In this document: one piece after another, positions 24,869-33,058 of the stretch
Layout of the letters: every line of letters starts with the position of its first letter
Position numbering within the stretch: position 1 is the first letter of the stretch
NCBI RefSeq assembly: GCF_037543845.1
Contig: NZ_JBBIFX010000001.1
Span: 186,001-250,000 of the forward strand
Source: Gymnodinialimonas ulvae
GTDB lineage: Bacteria; Pseudomonadota; Alphaproteobacteria; Rhodobacterales; Rhodobacteraceae
Reading direction: 5' to 3'
Length of the DNA stretch: 64,000 nucleotides
The notes under the pieces: generated by a model
What the model was told of the DNA's origin: nothing
What the model saw: the letters and a program-made list of their open reading frames with translations, nothing else
Databases searched by the model: none
Translations under genes and position numbers: made by a program

Positions 24869-26402
24869 GGTCGAGATACGCAAGGGACGGCGCGGCGGCG
24901 GCCGGGCGGCACGGGTGGCGGCACGCGCGGCGGCCCTGCCCGAGGATCTGCAACCGATCCGGGCGGGCATGGAGGGCGGCACGCTCAAAGTGTTGAGCGA
25001 TGGTCAGATCCGGCAAATCCACGAGGCTGCCTTGCAGGCGCTTGAGACCATCGGGCTGGCCGATGCGCCGCAATCGGGGATCAACATCTTGGTGAGTGCG
25101 GGCGCGACCCTTGGCGCGGATGGGCGGGTGCGATTTCCGCGTGCCTTGGTCGAGGACATGCTGGCGCATGCCAATCGCGCCGTCACCTTGCCCGCGCGCG
25201 ACCCGCAATTTGACCTGCACCTGAGCGGCAACCGGGTGCATTACGGCACGGCGGGGGCGGCGGTGAATGTGGTAGAGGTCGAGACCAACGCCTACCGCCA
25301 TTCCACGTCGCAGGACCTACATGATGCCGCGCGGATCACCCAAGCGCTTGAAAATGTGCATTTCTTTCAGCGCCCGATGGTGTGCCGGGATATCGCGGAC
25401 AATCTGGAGATGGACCTGAACTCGGTCTACGCCTGTGTGGCGGGCACGCAAAAGCACATCGGGATGTCGTTCAGCGACCCGTCCCATGTGGCCCCCTGCA
25501 TGGAGATGCTGCATGTGCTGGCGGGCGGCGAAGCGGCATGGCGCGCGCGGCCGTTCATCTCGAACACCAATTGCTTTGTGGTGCCGCCGATGAAATTCGC
25601 CACGGAAAGCTGCGAAACGATGGAACATTGCATCCGCGCGGGCATGCCGGTGCTGCTTTTGTCGGCGGGAATGGCGGGGGCGACGGCGCCGTCGACCATT
25701 GCGGGCGCGGTGGTGCAGGCGACGGCGGAGTGCTTGGCCGGATTGGTCTATGTGAACGCGATGGCGCCGGGGCATCCGGTGGTGTTCGGGACCTGGCCGT
25801 TCAACCTGGATTTGCGGACCGGGGCGATGTCGGTGGGATCGGGCGAGCAGGCGCTGCTGAGCGCGGCCTGCGCGCAGATGCATCAGTTCTATGGCGTGCC
25901 CGGTGGCGCGGCAGGCGGCGCAAGCGATGCCAAGATGCCCGACATGCAGGCCGGATGGGAACAGATGTGTTCCAATGTGATGGCGGGTCTGTCGGGGTTG
26001 AACATGGTCTATGAGGCGGCGGGGATGCATGCCTCGTTGCTGGGGTTTTGTTTGGAGAGCCTGATCCTGAGCGATGATCTGATCGGGCAGGCGCAACGCT
26101 GCGTGCGTGGGATCGAGGTCAATGACGAGACGTTGGCGCTCGATCAGATGGCAGAGGTCTGCATGGGCGGGCCGGGCCATTACCTTGGTACGGACCGGAC
26201 GCTGGCGCTGATGCAATCGGATTTCGTTTATCCAAGGCTCGGCAATCGGATGAGCCCGAAGGAATGGGAAGAGGCGGATAAGCCCGACCTGATCGCGGGG
26301 GCGACGGCGCGCAAGCACGAGATATTGGCGCAGGCGCCCTGTCAGGTGGACCCGGTCACGGATGCGGCGGTGCGGGCGCGGTGGAAGATCTATTTCGGGT
26401 GA
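24861..26402 (+). CDS. Trimethylamine methyltransferase (MttB) family protein, non-pyrrolysine
   Basis: A 513-residue protein of the MttB superfamily, recognisable from YGTAGAAVNVVEVETNAYRH, TQKHIGMSFSDP and GAMSVGSGEQALLSAACAQM. The open frame has no internal amber codon, so it is not a pyrrolysine enzyme; such homologues (MtgB type) demethylate quaternary amines such as glycine betaine or proline betaine onto a corrinoid protein. No corrinoid-protein gene is visible in the window. The ATG at 24861 is preceded by GGGAGG at nine bases; the GTG at 24855 is too close. The first residues are strongly basic and glycine-rich. Confidence 0.88.
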   Translation: MVEVEIRKGRRGGGRAARVAARAAALPEDLQPIRAGMEGGTLKVLSDGQIRQIHEAALQALETIGLADAPQSGINILVSAGATLGADGRVRFPRALVEDMLAHANRAVTLPARDPQFDLHLSGNRVHYGTAGAAVNVVEVETNAYRHSTSQDLHDAARITQALENVHFFQRPMVCRDIADNLEMDLNSVYACVAGTQKHIGMSFSDPSHVAPCMEMLHVLAGGEAAWRARPFISNTNCFVVPPMKFATESCETMEHCIRAGMPVLLLSAGMAGATAPSTIAGAVVQATAECLAGLVYVNAMAPGHPVVFGTWPFNLDLRTGAMSVGSGEQALLSAACAQMHQFYGVPGGAAGGASDAKMPDMQAGWEQMCSNVMAGLSGLNMVYEAAGMHASLLGFCLESLILSDDLIGQAQRCVRGIEVNDETLALDQMAEVCMGGPGHYLGTDRTLALMQSDFVYPRLGNRMSPKEWEEADKPDLIAGATARKHEILAQAPCQVDPVTDAAVRARWKIYFG

Positions 26403-26630
26403 GGGTGCGGTCTGGGTTTGAGCGATGATCCCCGTGACTCCCTGTTCCCGGCCAACCCCAGGCCGGGCGTTGCATGCTTTTGGTGCAAAGATGACGCACA
26501 TGCGCCAAGGGGCGTGCCGGGGCGTCGTGGCTGGGGCGTGTGGGCGGTTGGGCGCAATCGCGCAAGTGTTAATAGGGGGATTGACCCGGTAAGGCGGGTG
26601 AGGGAATTGACCAGTTGAGCCGGGTGATGG

Positions 26631-27617
26631 ATGGATTTTGCCATGCGTATTGATGGGCTGCAATATTGTAACTGGTCACGCCGTATCTTTGAGCAGATGC
26701 GGGTGGGCGGCGTGGATGCGGTGCATGTCACGATTGCCTATCACGAGATGTTTCGCGAGACCGTTTTGCAGATCGAGCGCTGGAACCGGTTTTTCGAGGA
26801 CCACGGGGATCTGATCATGCGGGCCGGGTCGGGTGACGACGTGCGCGCGGCGAAGGCGGCGGGCAAGACGGCGATCGTGTTCGGGGCGCAAAACCCGTCG
26901 CCGATCGAGGATGACATCGGCTTGGTCGAGATCCTGCATCAGCTTGGGCTGCGGTTCATGCAGTTGACCTATAACAACCAATCCCTGCTGGCGACGGGAT
27001 GTTACGAGGCCGAGGATATGGGGCTGACGCGGATGGGCCGCGAGGTGGTGGCCGAGATGAACCGCGTAGGCTTGGTGGTGGACATGAGCCATTCGGCGGA
27101 CCGCTCGACCATCGAGGCGGCGGAGGTCTCCGCGCGCCCGATTGCGATCACCCATGCCAACCCGTTCGATTGGCATCGCGCGCGTCGCAACAAGCGCCCG
27201 GAGGTGATCGAAGCGGTGGTTGCGGGCGGCGGGATGATGGGGTTTTCGCTTTATCCGCATCATTTGAAGGATGGAGGCGCCTGCACGCTTGATGCATTTT
27301 GCGGGATGATTGCGGATATGGCGGCGCGTTACGGTGTCGCGCATTTCGGCATCGGCAGCGATTTGTGCCAAGATCAGCCCGACAGCGTGGTGGAATGGAT
27401 GCGCGTTGGACGGTGGACGAAGCGGATTGATTATGGCGAGGGCTCGGCCAGCGCGCCGGGTTTCCCACCACAGCCCGCGTGGTTCGAAACCAATGCGGAT
27501 TTCCCGAAGCTGGAGGCGGGATTGCGCGCGGTGGGGTTTGATCAGGCTGGTGTGGAGGCGGTTATGGGGGGCAATTGGTTGCGTTTCTTTGACAAGAACT
27601 TCGGAGCGGCGGCATGA
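26631..27617 (+). CDS. Membrane dipeptidase family (M19) amidohydrolase
   Basis: A 328-residue protein of the M19 renal-dipeptidase family: DGLQYCNWSRRIFEQM, AIVFGAQNPSPIEDDIGLVE, VVDMSHSADRSTIEAAEVSA and ITHANPF carry the zinc-binding His/Glu positions, although HxD at the N-terminus typical of true dipeptidases is replaced here by DGLQ. It may therefore hydrolyse something other than dipeptides. The start is either the ATG at 26631 or the one at 26643; neither has a decisive ribosome-binding site. The next gene overlaps by four bases (ATGA). Confidence 0.85.
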   Translation: MDFAMRIDGLQYCNWSRRIFEQMRVGGVDAVHVTIAYHEMFRETVLQIERWNRFFEDHGDLIMRAGSGDDVRAAKAAGKTAIVFGAQNPSPIEDDIGLVEILHQLGLRFMQLTYNNQSLLATGCYEAEDMGLTRMGREVVAEMNRVGLVVDMSHSADRSTIEAAEVSARPIAITHANPFDWHRARRNKRPEVIEAVVAGGGMMGFSLYPHHLKDGGACTLDAFCGMIADMAARYGVAHFGIGSDLCQDQPDSVVEWMRVGRWTKRIDYGEGSASAPGFPPQPAWFETNADFPKLEAGLRAVGFDQAGVEAVMGGNWLRFFDKNFGAAA

Positions 27618-29284
27618 GTGTTCCAGCGCAGCAAAAGGTGGCGTTGCGCGACCCGCAGGTGGTGATGAACCTGAAGCGGTTGGGCGCATTCCATCAATCG
27701 CGCCTGAGCTTCATGCGGATCCTTCTGCGACGGATGAAGCGCGAGGGCTGGCGCGTGACATGTGCCGAATGGGCAGTGGATGCGACCGGCGTGGGCCATG
27801 CGGTGTATAGCGCGCAGGGGCCGGACCGGACCTATTCGCTGGTCGCGTTTGCGCATGATTTGCCGCCCGAGGCGCGCTCGGATCGGGTGATCGCGACGGC
27901 CTGGGACACGACATTTACCCTGTTCGATGGGGTGCCGGAGGCCGCAGATATCGAGCGGCTTCGCGCCAATGTGCCCTTGCAGGAGGCGGGTCGGATCACC
28001 GAGCGCGAGTTGACGTTGAGCCGCGCGAACCGGTCGGTGCGCCTGTGGGATCACGTGGTGCAGCGCCTGGCTGCGGGGCAGCAACTGGACCTGAGCCTGG
28101 TGGAGCAGGTCGGATATCTGATGCGGACCACGGCGGTTTATGGATCGGCCAAGTTCGGCGCGGCGGACCGGGCGCAGATCGAGGCGCGCCCCGAGCTGCG
28201 TGCGCCGTTTCAGGCCGAAATGCTGACCGTTTACCTGATCCGGGCGTTTGTGATGGATCTGGTGGAGCACATGGCGCGGGCGCAATCCGCCGATGCCGTG
28301 CCGCTTGATCCCGACGTGCGGCGGCGCTTTGGTATCGGGAATTCCACCGGCCTCGGCATGGCGCCGTTTGTGATGAACCACCCGCGCCTGATCCACAACT
28401 GGATCGCGGCGCGCGAATGGGCCTTGGCGGCGGTGCGCGGGGTGCGGCAGGCCTCCGAGGCTGAGGCCGCCAGTTTCCGGGCGCATGCGCGGCGCGCGGA
28501 GGTCAATGCGTTCGAATGGCAGTCCGAACATCCCATCCAGCAGGCCAAGCTTGCGGAATTGCGCGGCGATATGGCGGTTCTTCTGGGCGAATTGGCACAG
28601 TTCGACTTTGAGGCGCCTTATCCGTGGGATCGGTTGTGGCGATGGGGGGAGATGGCGTTGCGGCTGGAAGGGCAGGAGCAATTGGCAGCACTTCTTCTGG
28701 AGCCATACGGGGCGATTGTTGACACGGCGGCGGACCAGATGGCCGCCGACGAAAGCCCGATCCGCATCGACGGCGGCCGCGATGTGGCCGATTTGCGCCG
28801 ATTGATCGAGCGGGTGCACCCACAGGCTTTGACCGTGGATTGGGACGCGCCGGAGGAGCAGGCGCGGGTGTGGTATGTCTCTGCCGAAAAGCTCGAGCCG
28901 CGGTTGGGCGAGCGGGCGGAGGGTGATGTGGAGCCCTATGCGCAGCCGCTCTGCCCGGCGCGCGATGCGGCGGCGTTGTATGCGGCATTGGACGGTGAAA
29001 CAGGGCCGGTTGCGGGCTTTCTTCTGCGCCATCCCGAGCATCGCCATACCGTGCGGCGCCTGCAAATCGCCGAAACCCATGCCTACGCCGAGGTGCGCGA
29101 CAACACGATCCACGCCGACATGGCCCCGATTGACTTGCTGCGCGCGAAGTTGAGCTTTTTTGGCGCGACGCGGTTCGATCCGCGGTCCGATCGCTGGCTG
29201 CGGATCACGATGTTTCAAAATGCACCTTTCCCCAAGGAGCTTTCAGAGGCCGATCCCGACGGGTGGTGTTACCCGGTGTCATGA
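27614..29284 (+). CDS. Large protein of unknown function in the amine-type operon
   Basis: A 556-residue soluble protein without signal peptide. Landmarks are GSAKFGAADRAQIEARPELR, RRFGIGNSTGLGMAPFVMNH and RFDPRSDRWLRITMFQNAPF. No cofactor motif is apparent. The ATG at 27614 overlaps the dipeptidase stop, and its own stop is overlapped by the DUF3726 gene (ATGA at 29281), so the three are a translationally coupled unit. The function is not known to me; a joint role in catabolism of an amine or betaine is inferred from context only. Confidence 0.8.
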   Translation: MSVPAQQKVALRDPQVVMNLKRLGAFHQSRLSFMRILLRRMKREGWRVTCAEWAVDATGVGHAVYSAQGPDRTYSLVAFAHDLPPEARSDRVIATAWDTTFTLFDGVPEAADIERLRANVPLQEAGRITERELTLSRANRSVRLWDHVVQRLAAGQQLDLSLVEQVGYLMRTTAVYGSAKFGAADRAQIEARPELRAPFQAEMLTVYLIRAFVMDLVEHMARAQSADAVPLDPDVRRRFGIGNSTGLGMAPFVMNHPRLIHNWIAAREWALAAVRGVRQASEAEAASFRAHARRAEVNAFEWQSEHPIQQAKLAELRGDMAVLLGELAQFDFEAPYPWDRLWRWGEMALRLEGQEQLAALLLEPYGAIVDTAADQMAADESPIRIDGGRDVADLRRLIERVHPQALTVDWDAPEEQARVWYVSAEKLEPRLGERAEGDVEPYAQPLCPARDAAALYAALDGETGPVAGFLLRHPEHRHTVRRLQIAETHAYAEVRDNTIHADMAPIDLLRAKLSFFGATRFDPRSDRWLRITMFQNAPFPKELSEADPDGWCYPVS

Positions 29285-29850
29285 CCCACGATCTGTCCCT
29301 TGGCGAGTTGCAATCCCTGGCGCTGAAAGCCGCGCGGGGGACGGGGCGTCCGCATGGTTTGGCGGAAGAGGCGGCGTTTGGTGTGCGCTGGCTGACCGAG
29401 CGCGGGCACGATGGGGCCGGCGCGCTGGCGGCGTTGCTGTCGGAAACCGACGGTCGGCCGGAGGGCTGCTCGATTGGGCTTGGGACGGCGTTGTCGGATG
29501 CCGGGGCGGTGCCCGAGGGGCCGTTGGGGCCGGTCTACAGCCCGATGATGCTGCTGCCGTTTCTGGCACCGCTTTGTGCGAAAGATGCGGGGCTGTCGGT
29601 GACGGCGGGCGATGCGCGGCTTGCGCTGTCGCGTGAGGGCGGGATCGAAGGGCGCGCCTTGCCGCTTGGCTTGACGCAGGTTCATGTGGAGCCTTGCGCG
29701 CCGCCCGAGGCCGGTCCGTTGCACAGCCGCGCACGGGTTGAAGACGCGACCTTGCAGGTGCTGACGGCCTTCGCCTTTCGGACCTATGCGCCGGCCACCG
29801 ACGAAAGCCGCGCGAAAGGCGCGGGCGCGGGCGTGTCGGACAACGACTAG
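29281..29850 (+). CDS. DUF3726-like protein
   Basis: A 189-residue protein beginning MTHDLSLGELQSLALKAARG with the block HGLAEEAAFGVRWLTERGHD, as in the uncharacterised DUF3726 family (family impression, not a computed match). It closes the coupled trio 26631-29850 and starts four bases inside the preceding gene. It has no signal or membrane segment. About 200 bases without a gene follow, where a promoter for the FHA/PP2C genes should lie. Confidence 0.72.
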   Translation: MTHDLSLGELQSLALKAARGTGRPHGLAEEAAFGVRWLTERGHDGAGALAALLSETDGRPEGCSIGLGTALSDAGAVPEGPLGPVYSPMMLLPFLAPLCAKDAGLSVTAGDARLALSREGGIEGRALPLGLTQVHVEPCAPPEAGPLHSRARVEDATLQVLTAFAFRTYAPATDESRAKGAGAGVSDND

Positions 29851-30059
29851 ACCGCTCTGAGGGGCGGGGCGGTGGCCAACTCCATCGGGTAGGGCAGGGT
29901 TTTCCGCCACTCGCCCTGCGCGCCAAAACTCTTCACGTTTGTCATTCATGTGCTACCAATCAAGGCGCGGCCCTGCGTGTCGCCCGCACGGGGTGGGCAC
30001 GCACGCGGCGAGCAGGATGTGCGGCTTGCTGCGCGCACCGGTTCCTGGAAAGGATGACA

Positions 30060-30695
30060 ATGGCCAAGAAACCCATCCTCACGGACGATGAGCTCGACGG
30101 CGGTTTGACGCCGGGTGACCCGGTTCCGCCACCGTTGCCCGGGACACCGCCGGATCGGCCCGGATCGGCCACGCGCATGATCACCGATCCCGAAACGGCA
30201 CCGCCGCCGCCGCCGACACAGGCCGCGCCGCAGCAGGGGCGCGATGCCTCTGGCCATGCCCGGCCCAAGACCCGCATTCATGGCTACGGGGGAGAGGCTG
30301 CGCCCAGTGCGCCGGATCCCGCAGCTGCGCCCGCTTCGGTTGCGCCGGCGGTTCCGGTCGTCGGTTGGCTTGTCGTCACCGCAGGGCCGGGGCGCGGGGC
30401 GTCGGTGCCGCTGCACCAGGGCATGAGCGGCATCGGGCGCGATCCGGTCAACAGCGCGCAGGTCGATTTTGGCGACGACACGATCAGCCGCGAGGCCCAT
30501 GCCTATGTCACCTATGATGACGAGGCGCGGCTGTTCTACCTGAGCCATGGGGGCAAGACGAACCTTGTGCGGCTCAACGGCACGCCGGTTCTGACGGTTG
30601 AAATGCTGGCCCATGGCGACACGATCCGCATTGGGGCCACGTCGCTGCGGTTCGTGGCCCTGTGCGGGCCCGATTTCGACTGGTCCGACGCATGA
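30060..30695 (+). CDS. FHA-domain protein
   Basis: A 211-residue protein: a proline-rich disordered N-terminal half (PPPLPGTPPDRPGSATR and APPPPPTQAAPQQG) and a C-terminal forkhead-associated domain (GASVPLHQGMSGIGRDPVNS, DDTISREAHAYVTYDD) with the phosphothreonine-binding GR and S-R residues. FHA domains bind phosphothreonine made by Ser/Thr kinases; the obvious partners are the kinases at 36557-40012 and 40815-43055. The ATG at 30060 lies seven bases behind GGAAAGG. The PP2C gene overlaps its stop (ATGA). Confidence 0.88.
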   Translation: MAKKPILTDDELDGGLTPGDPVPPPLPGTPPDRPGSATRMITDPETAPPPPPTQAAPQQGRDASGHARPKTRIHGYGGEAAPSAPDPAAAPASVAPAVPVVGWLVVTAGPGRGASVPLHQGMSGIGRDPVNSAQVDFGDDTISREAHAYVTYDDEARLFYLSHGGKTNLVRLNGTPVLTVEMLAHGDTIRIGATSLRFVALCGPDFDWSDA

Positions 30696-32143
30696 GCCTT
30701 GCATCGGGGGCGGACGGCGCGGGTGGCATCGGGTACGATGTGGCCACCGCGCTGTGGCAAGGCAAACGCCCCTACCAGGAAGACACGTTGCTGGCCGATT
30801 TTCACGGTGGGATGGACCGTGGGTTCGCCGTGCTGGCCGATGGGATGGGCGGCCATGCGGCGGGCGATCTGGCCAGTCGGTTGGTTGTGATCGACGCGGT
30901 CAGCCATTTGAAATTCCTGATGCATGATGGGACGGCGCTTGAGAAGAACCTGCAGGCGGAACTGAATTCGGCGATTGATACGGCCAATGATGTGCTCAAG
31001 GACCGGGCCGCGGAAGACCCGCATCTGCACGGGATGGGGGCGACGTTTCTGGCCACGGTCCTGTTCGAGGATCGCCTGTATTGGGCCTCGGTCGGGGACA
31101 GCCCGCTGTATCTCTGGCGCGAAGGGCAGTTGCGGCAGTTGAACGAAGACCATTCCATGGCCCCGATCATCGACCAGATGGCGAAATCGGGTGAGTTGAC
31201 CGAGCAAGAGGCGGCATCCCACCCCGACCGCAACGCGCTGACCTCGGTTCTGATGGGGCGCAGTGTGAAGGCCAAGGACGTGCCGAAGACGGCCATGGTG
31301 CTTGATCTGGGCGATGTCCTGATCCAGGCGTCCGATGGCTTGCAATATCTCGATGACGAACAGATTTCCGCTGTTGTGTCCGATTTTGTGCATGGTGCGA
31401 GCAGCCGCGAGATCGCCGATGCGCTGATGGGCGCGCTGCACGATCTGGATGATCCGGTGCAGGACAATACCGCCGTGCTGGTGCTCCAACTGACCGAGCG
31501 CGCCGGGGATGGTGGCGGTGCCGGTGCAGTGTCTAAAGCGGCGGTGGCGGCGGAGGGCGCGCGGGCTGTGGCCCCCAGCGCCGAGGCTTCGGCGGGGAAA
31601 GCGGCTGCGCAGGCGCGACAGACGGTGCCGTCGGGGGGGCGTCGGTTTGTGGTTCCTGCGGTACTGCTTGGCGGCGCGGCGCTGGCCCTTGGGCTGATCC
31701 TCGCTTTGCCCGGAGAAAAGGACGCGCCCACACCGGATGTGGTGCAATCCGAACCCGCGGTGCCTGCAGACGCCGCGCCTGTTGTGGCGCAGGAGGCTGA
31801 TGCCGTCGCCGGGCCGGAGCATGTGGCCGACAATCCCACGTCGGACATCGCACTTGATGCGTTGGAGGATGTTGGCACGGTGCAGGCCACGGAAACCGAC
31901 GCGGCGGACACGGTAGACGCACCGCCGCAAAGCGATGGTCTGCGGATCTCCACGGAAGAAGGTGCTGTGTCCCTGACGGATGAGACGCTGAGCGATGATG
32001 CGCCTTCGGATGATGCGCAGCGTGAGGCGGCGCCCGCCGAACGCGCGATGACGCGGCCCGATCCGGGCGCGCCCCTTTCCAAGGCCGGGCCGCACAATGC
32101 GCGCCAGGAAATGCGCGGCGCGCCATGGAGCCAGGCGCAATGA
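30692..32143 (+). CDS. PP2C-type Ser/Thr protein phosphatase with C-terminal membrane segment
   Basis: A 483-residue metal-dependent phosphatase. The PPM metal-binding signatures are KRPYQEDTLLADF, FAVLADGMGGHAAGD, WASVGDSPLYLWREG and DPVQDNTAVLVLQL. After residue ~270 comes an alanine-rich linker, then one membrane helix (RRFVVPAVLLGGAALALGLI) and an acidic tail of about 140 residues that would face the periplasm. The enzyme should reverse phosphorylation by the neighbouring kinases. The start overlaps the FHA gene stop. Confidence 0.92.
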   Translation: MSLASGADGAGGIGYDVATALWQGKRPYQEDTLLADFHGGMDRGFAVLADGMGGHAAGDLASRLVVIDAVSHLKFLMHDGTALEKNLQAELNSAIDTANDVLKDRAAEDPHLHGMGATFLATVLFEDRLYWASVGDSPLYLWREGQLRQLNEDHSMAPIIDQMAKSGELTEQEAASHPDRNALTSVLMGRSVKAKDVPKTAMVLDLGDVLIQASDGLQYLDDEQISAVVSDFVHGASSREIADALMGALHDLDDPVQDNTAVLVLQLTERAGDGGGAGAVSKAAVAAEGARAVAPSAEASAGKAAAQARQTVPSGGRRFVVPAVLLGGAALALGLILALPGEKDAPTPDVVQSEPAVPADAAPVVAQEADAVAGPEHVADNPTSDIALDALEDVGTVQATETDAADTVDAPPQSDGLRISTEEGAVSLTDETLSDDAPSDDAQREAAPAERAMTRPDPGAPLSKAGPHNARQEMRGAPWSQAQ

Positions 32144-32184
32144 CAGTTTGACCCAAGATTGAGACGACGGGGACCAACACCAAG

Positions 32185-33051
32185 ATGACCGAAGACGTCG
32201 AGCTTTCCATTCGCGATGCCGCCAGCGGGCAGGTTTTGCTGGCCACTGAAACCCTGCGCCTGCCGGTCGAGATCGGGCGTTTCGGCGCCGACAATGTGGG
32301 CCGGGTCAACGCCGGAGATGGGCGCGTTGTGCATTTCGGGGACGGCTTCGGCACGCTCTCGCGACAGCACCTGACGATCACCGCCGCCGCGGACGGGGGG
32401 CTTGTGGTCACGGATCTGTCGTCCAACGGCGTGGCGCAGATCGGGCAGGAGGGCTCGGCCCCCGTCGCGTTGGGGCGAGGCGGCACCGTTCGGATGGCCA
32501 CCGGCGCGATGCGCGCGTTCGAGACGGTCGGCCTGCAAGTGACGATCTGTTCACCCAAGGCCGCGCAGGTCGATGCCATCGGCCAGCCCCTGCACCTGGT
32601 CTATGACAGCTCGTCCACCGGGCGGCTCAAGGCGCTGGATCTGGACGGGGTGTCGATTGCGCTGGTCGCTTCGGGCGGGTCGGAGGTGTTGATGCGCCGC
32701 CGCAAGGGCCGCGCGCGCGACGCGATGGCCGCGGCCCAGGCCGAGGGCGCGCAGGTGTTGGTGATGATCGGCCCCGATGGCGCGGGAGGGGTCGAGGCGA
32801 TCTGTGGCCTGGGCGATGAGGTCAGCCACAATCGCCGCACGTTGGAGGCGGGCGAACAGGTGCCGCTGGATCATCTGGCGACGCTGGATATTCGCGGGCA
32901 GCTTTTGCGCATCATGTCCGCCGAAGAGGGCAAGGGCCTAAGCTGCACGAACGCCGCCTGCCGGCAGCTCAACCCCTATCTGCCGAGCGAAAATTGCCGC
33001 TATTGCGGGCAACGTCTGGGCGATGGAACGTCTTATTGGGTGCATTCGTAA
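32185..33051 (+). CDS. FHA-domain protein with C-terminal zinc-ribbon-like motif
   Basis: A 288-residue protein. An FHA domain occupies about residues 20-115 (VEIGRFGADNVGRVNAGDGR, GFGTLSRQHLTITAAAD, DLSSNGVAQIG). The end carries four cysteines at 254, 259, 271 and 274 (LSCTNAACRQLNPYLPSENC and CRYC), which look like a zinc ribbon. FHA plus a ribbon suggests an adaptor that reads phosphothreonine and docks another partner. It follows the PP2C gene by 41 bases in the same direction. Confidence 0.85.
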   Translation: MTEDVELSIRDAASGQVLLATETLRLPVEIGRFGADNVGRVNAGDGRVVHFGDGFGTLSRQHLTITAAADGGLVVTDLSSNGVAQIGQEGSAPVALGRGGTVRMATGAMRAFETVGLQVTICSPKAAQVDAIGQPLHLVYDSSSTGRLKALDLDGVSIALVASGGSEVLMRRRKGRARDAMAAAQAEGAQVLVMIGPDGAGGVEAICGLGDEVSHNRRTLEAGEQVPLDHLATLDIRGQLLRIMSAEEGKGLSCTNAACRQLNPYLPSENCRYCGQRLGDGTSYWVHS

Positions 33052-33058
33052 GGATCTG

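Noticed and set aside
24861..26402. MttB homologue as a pyrrolysine enzyme
   Set aside because: The reading frame has no in-frame TAG; it is a normal-code homologue.
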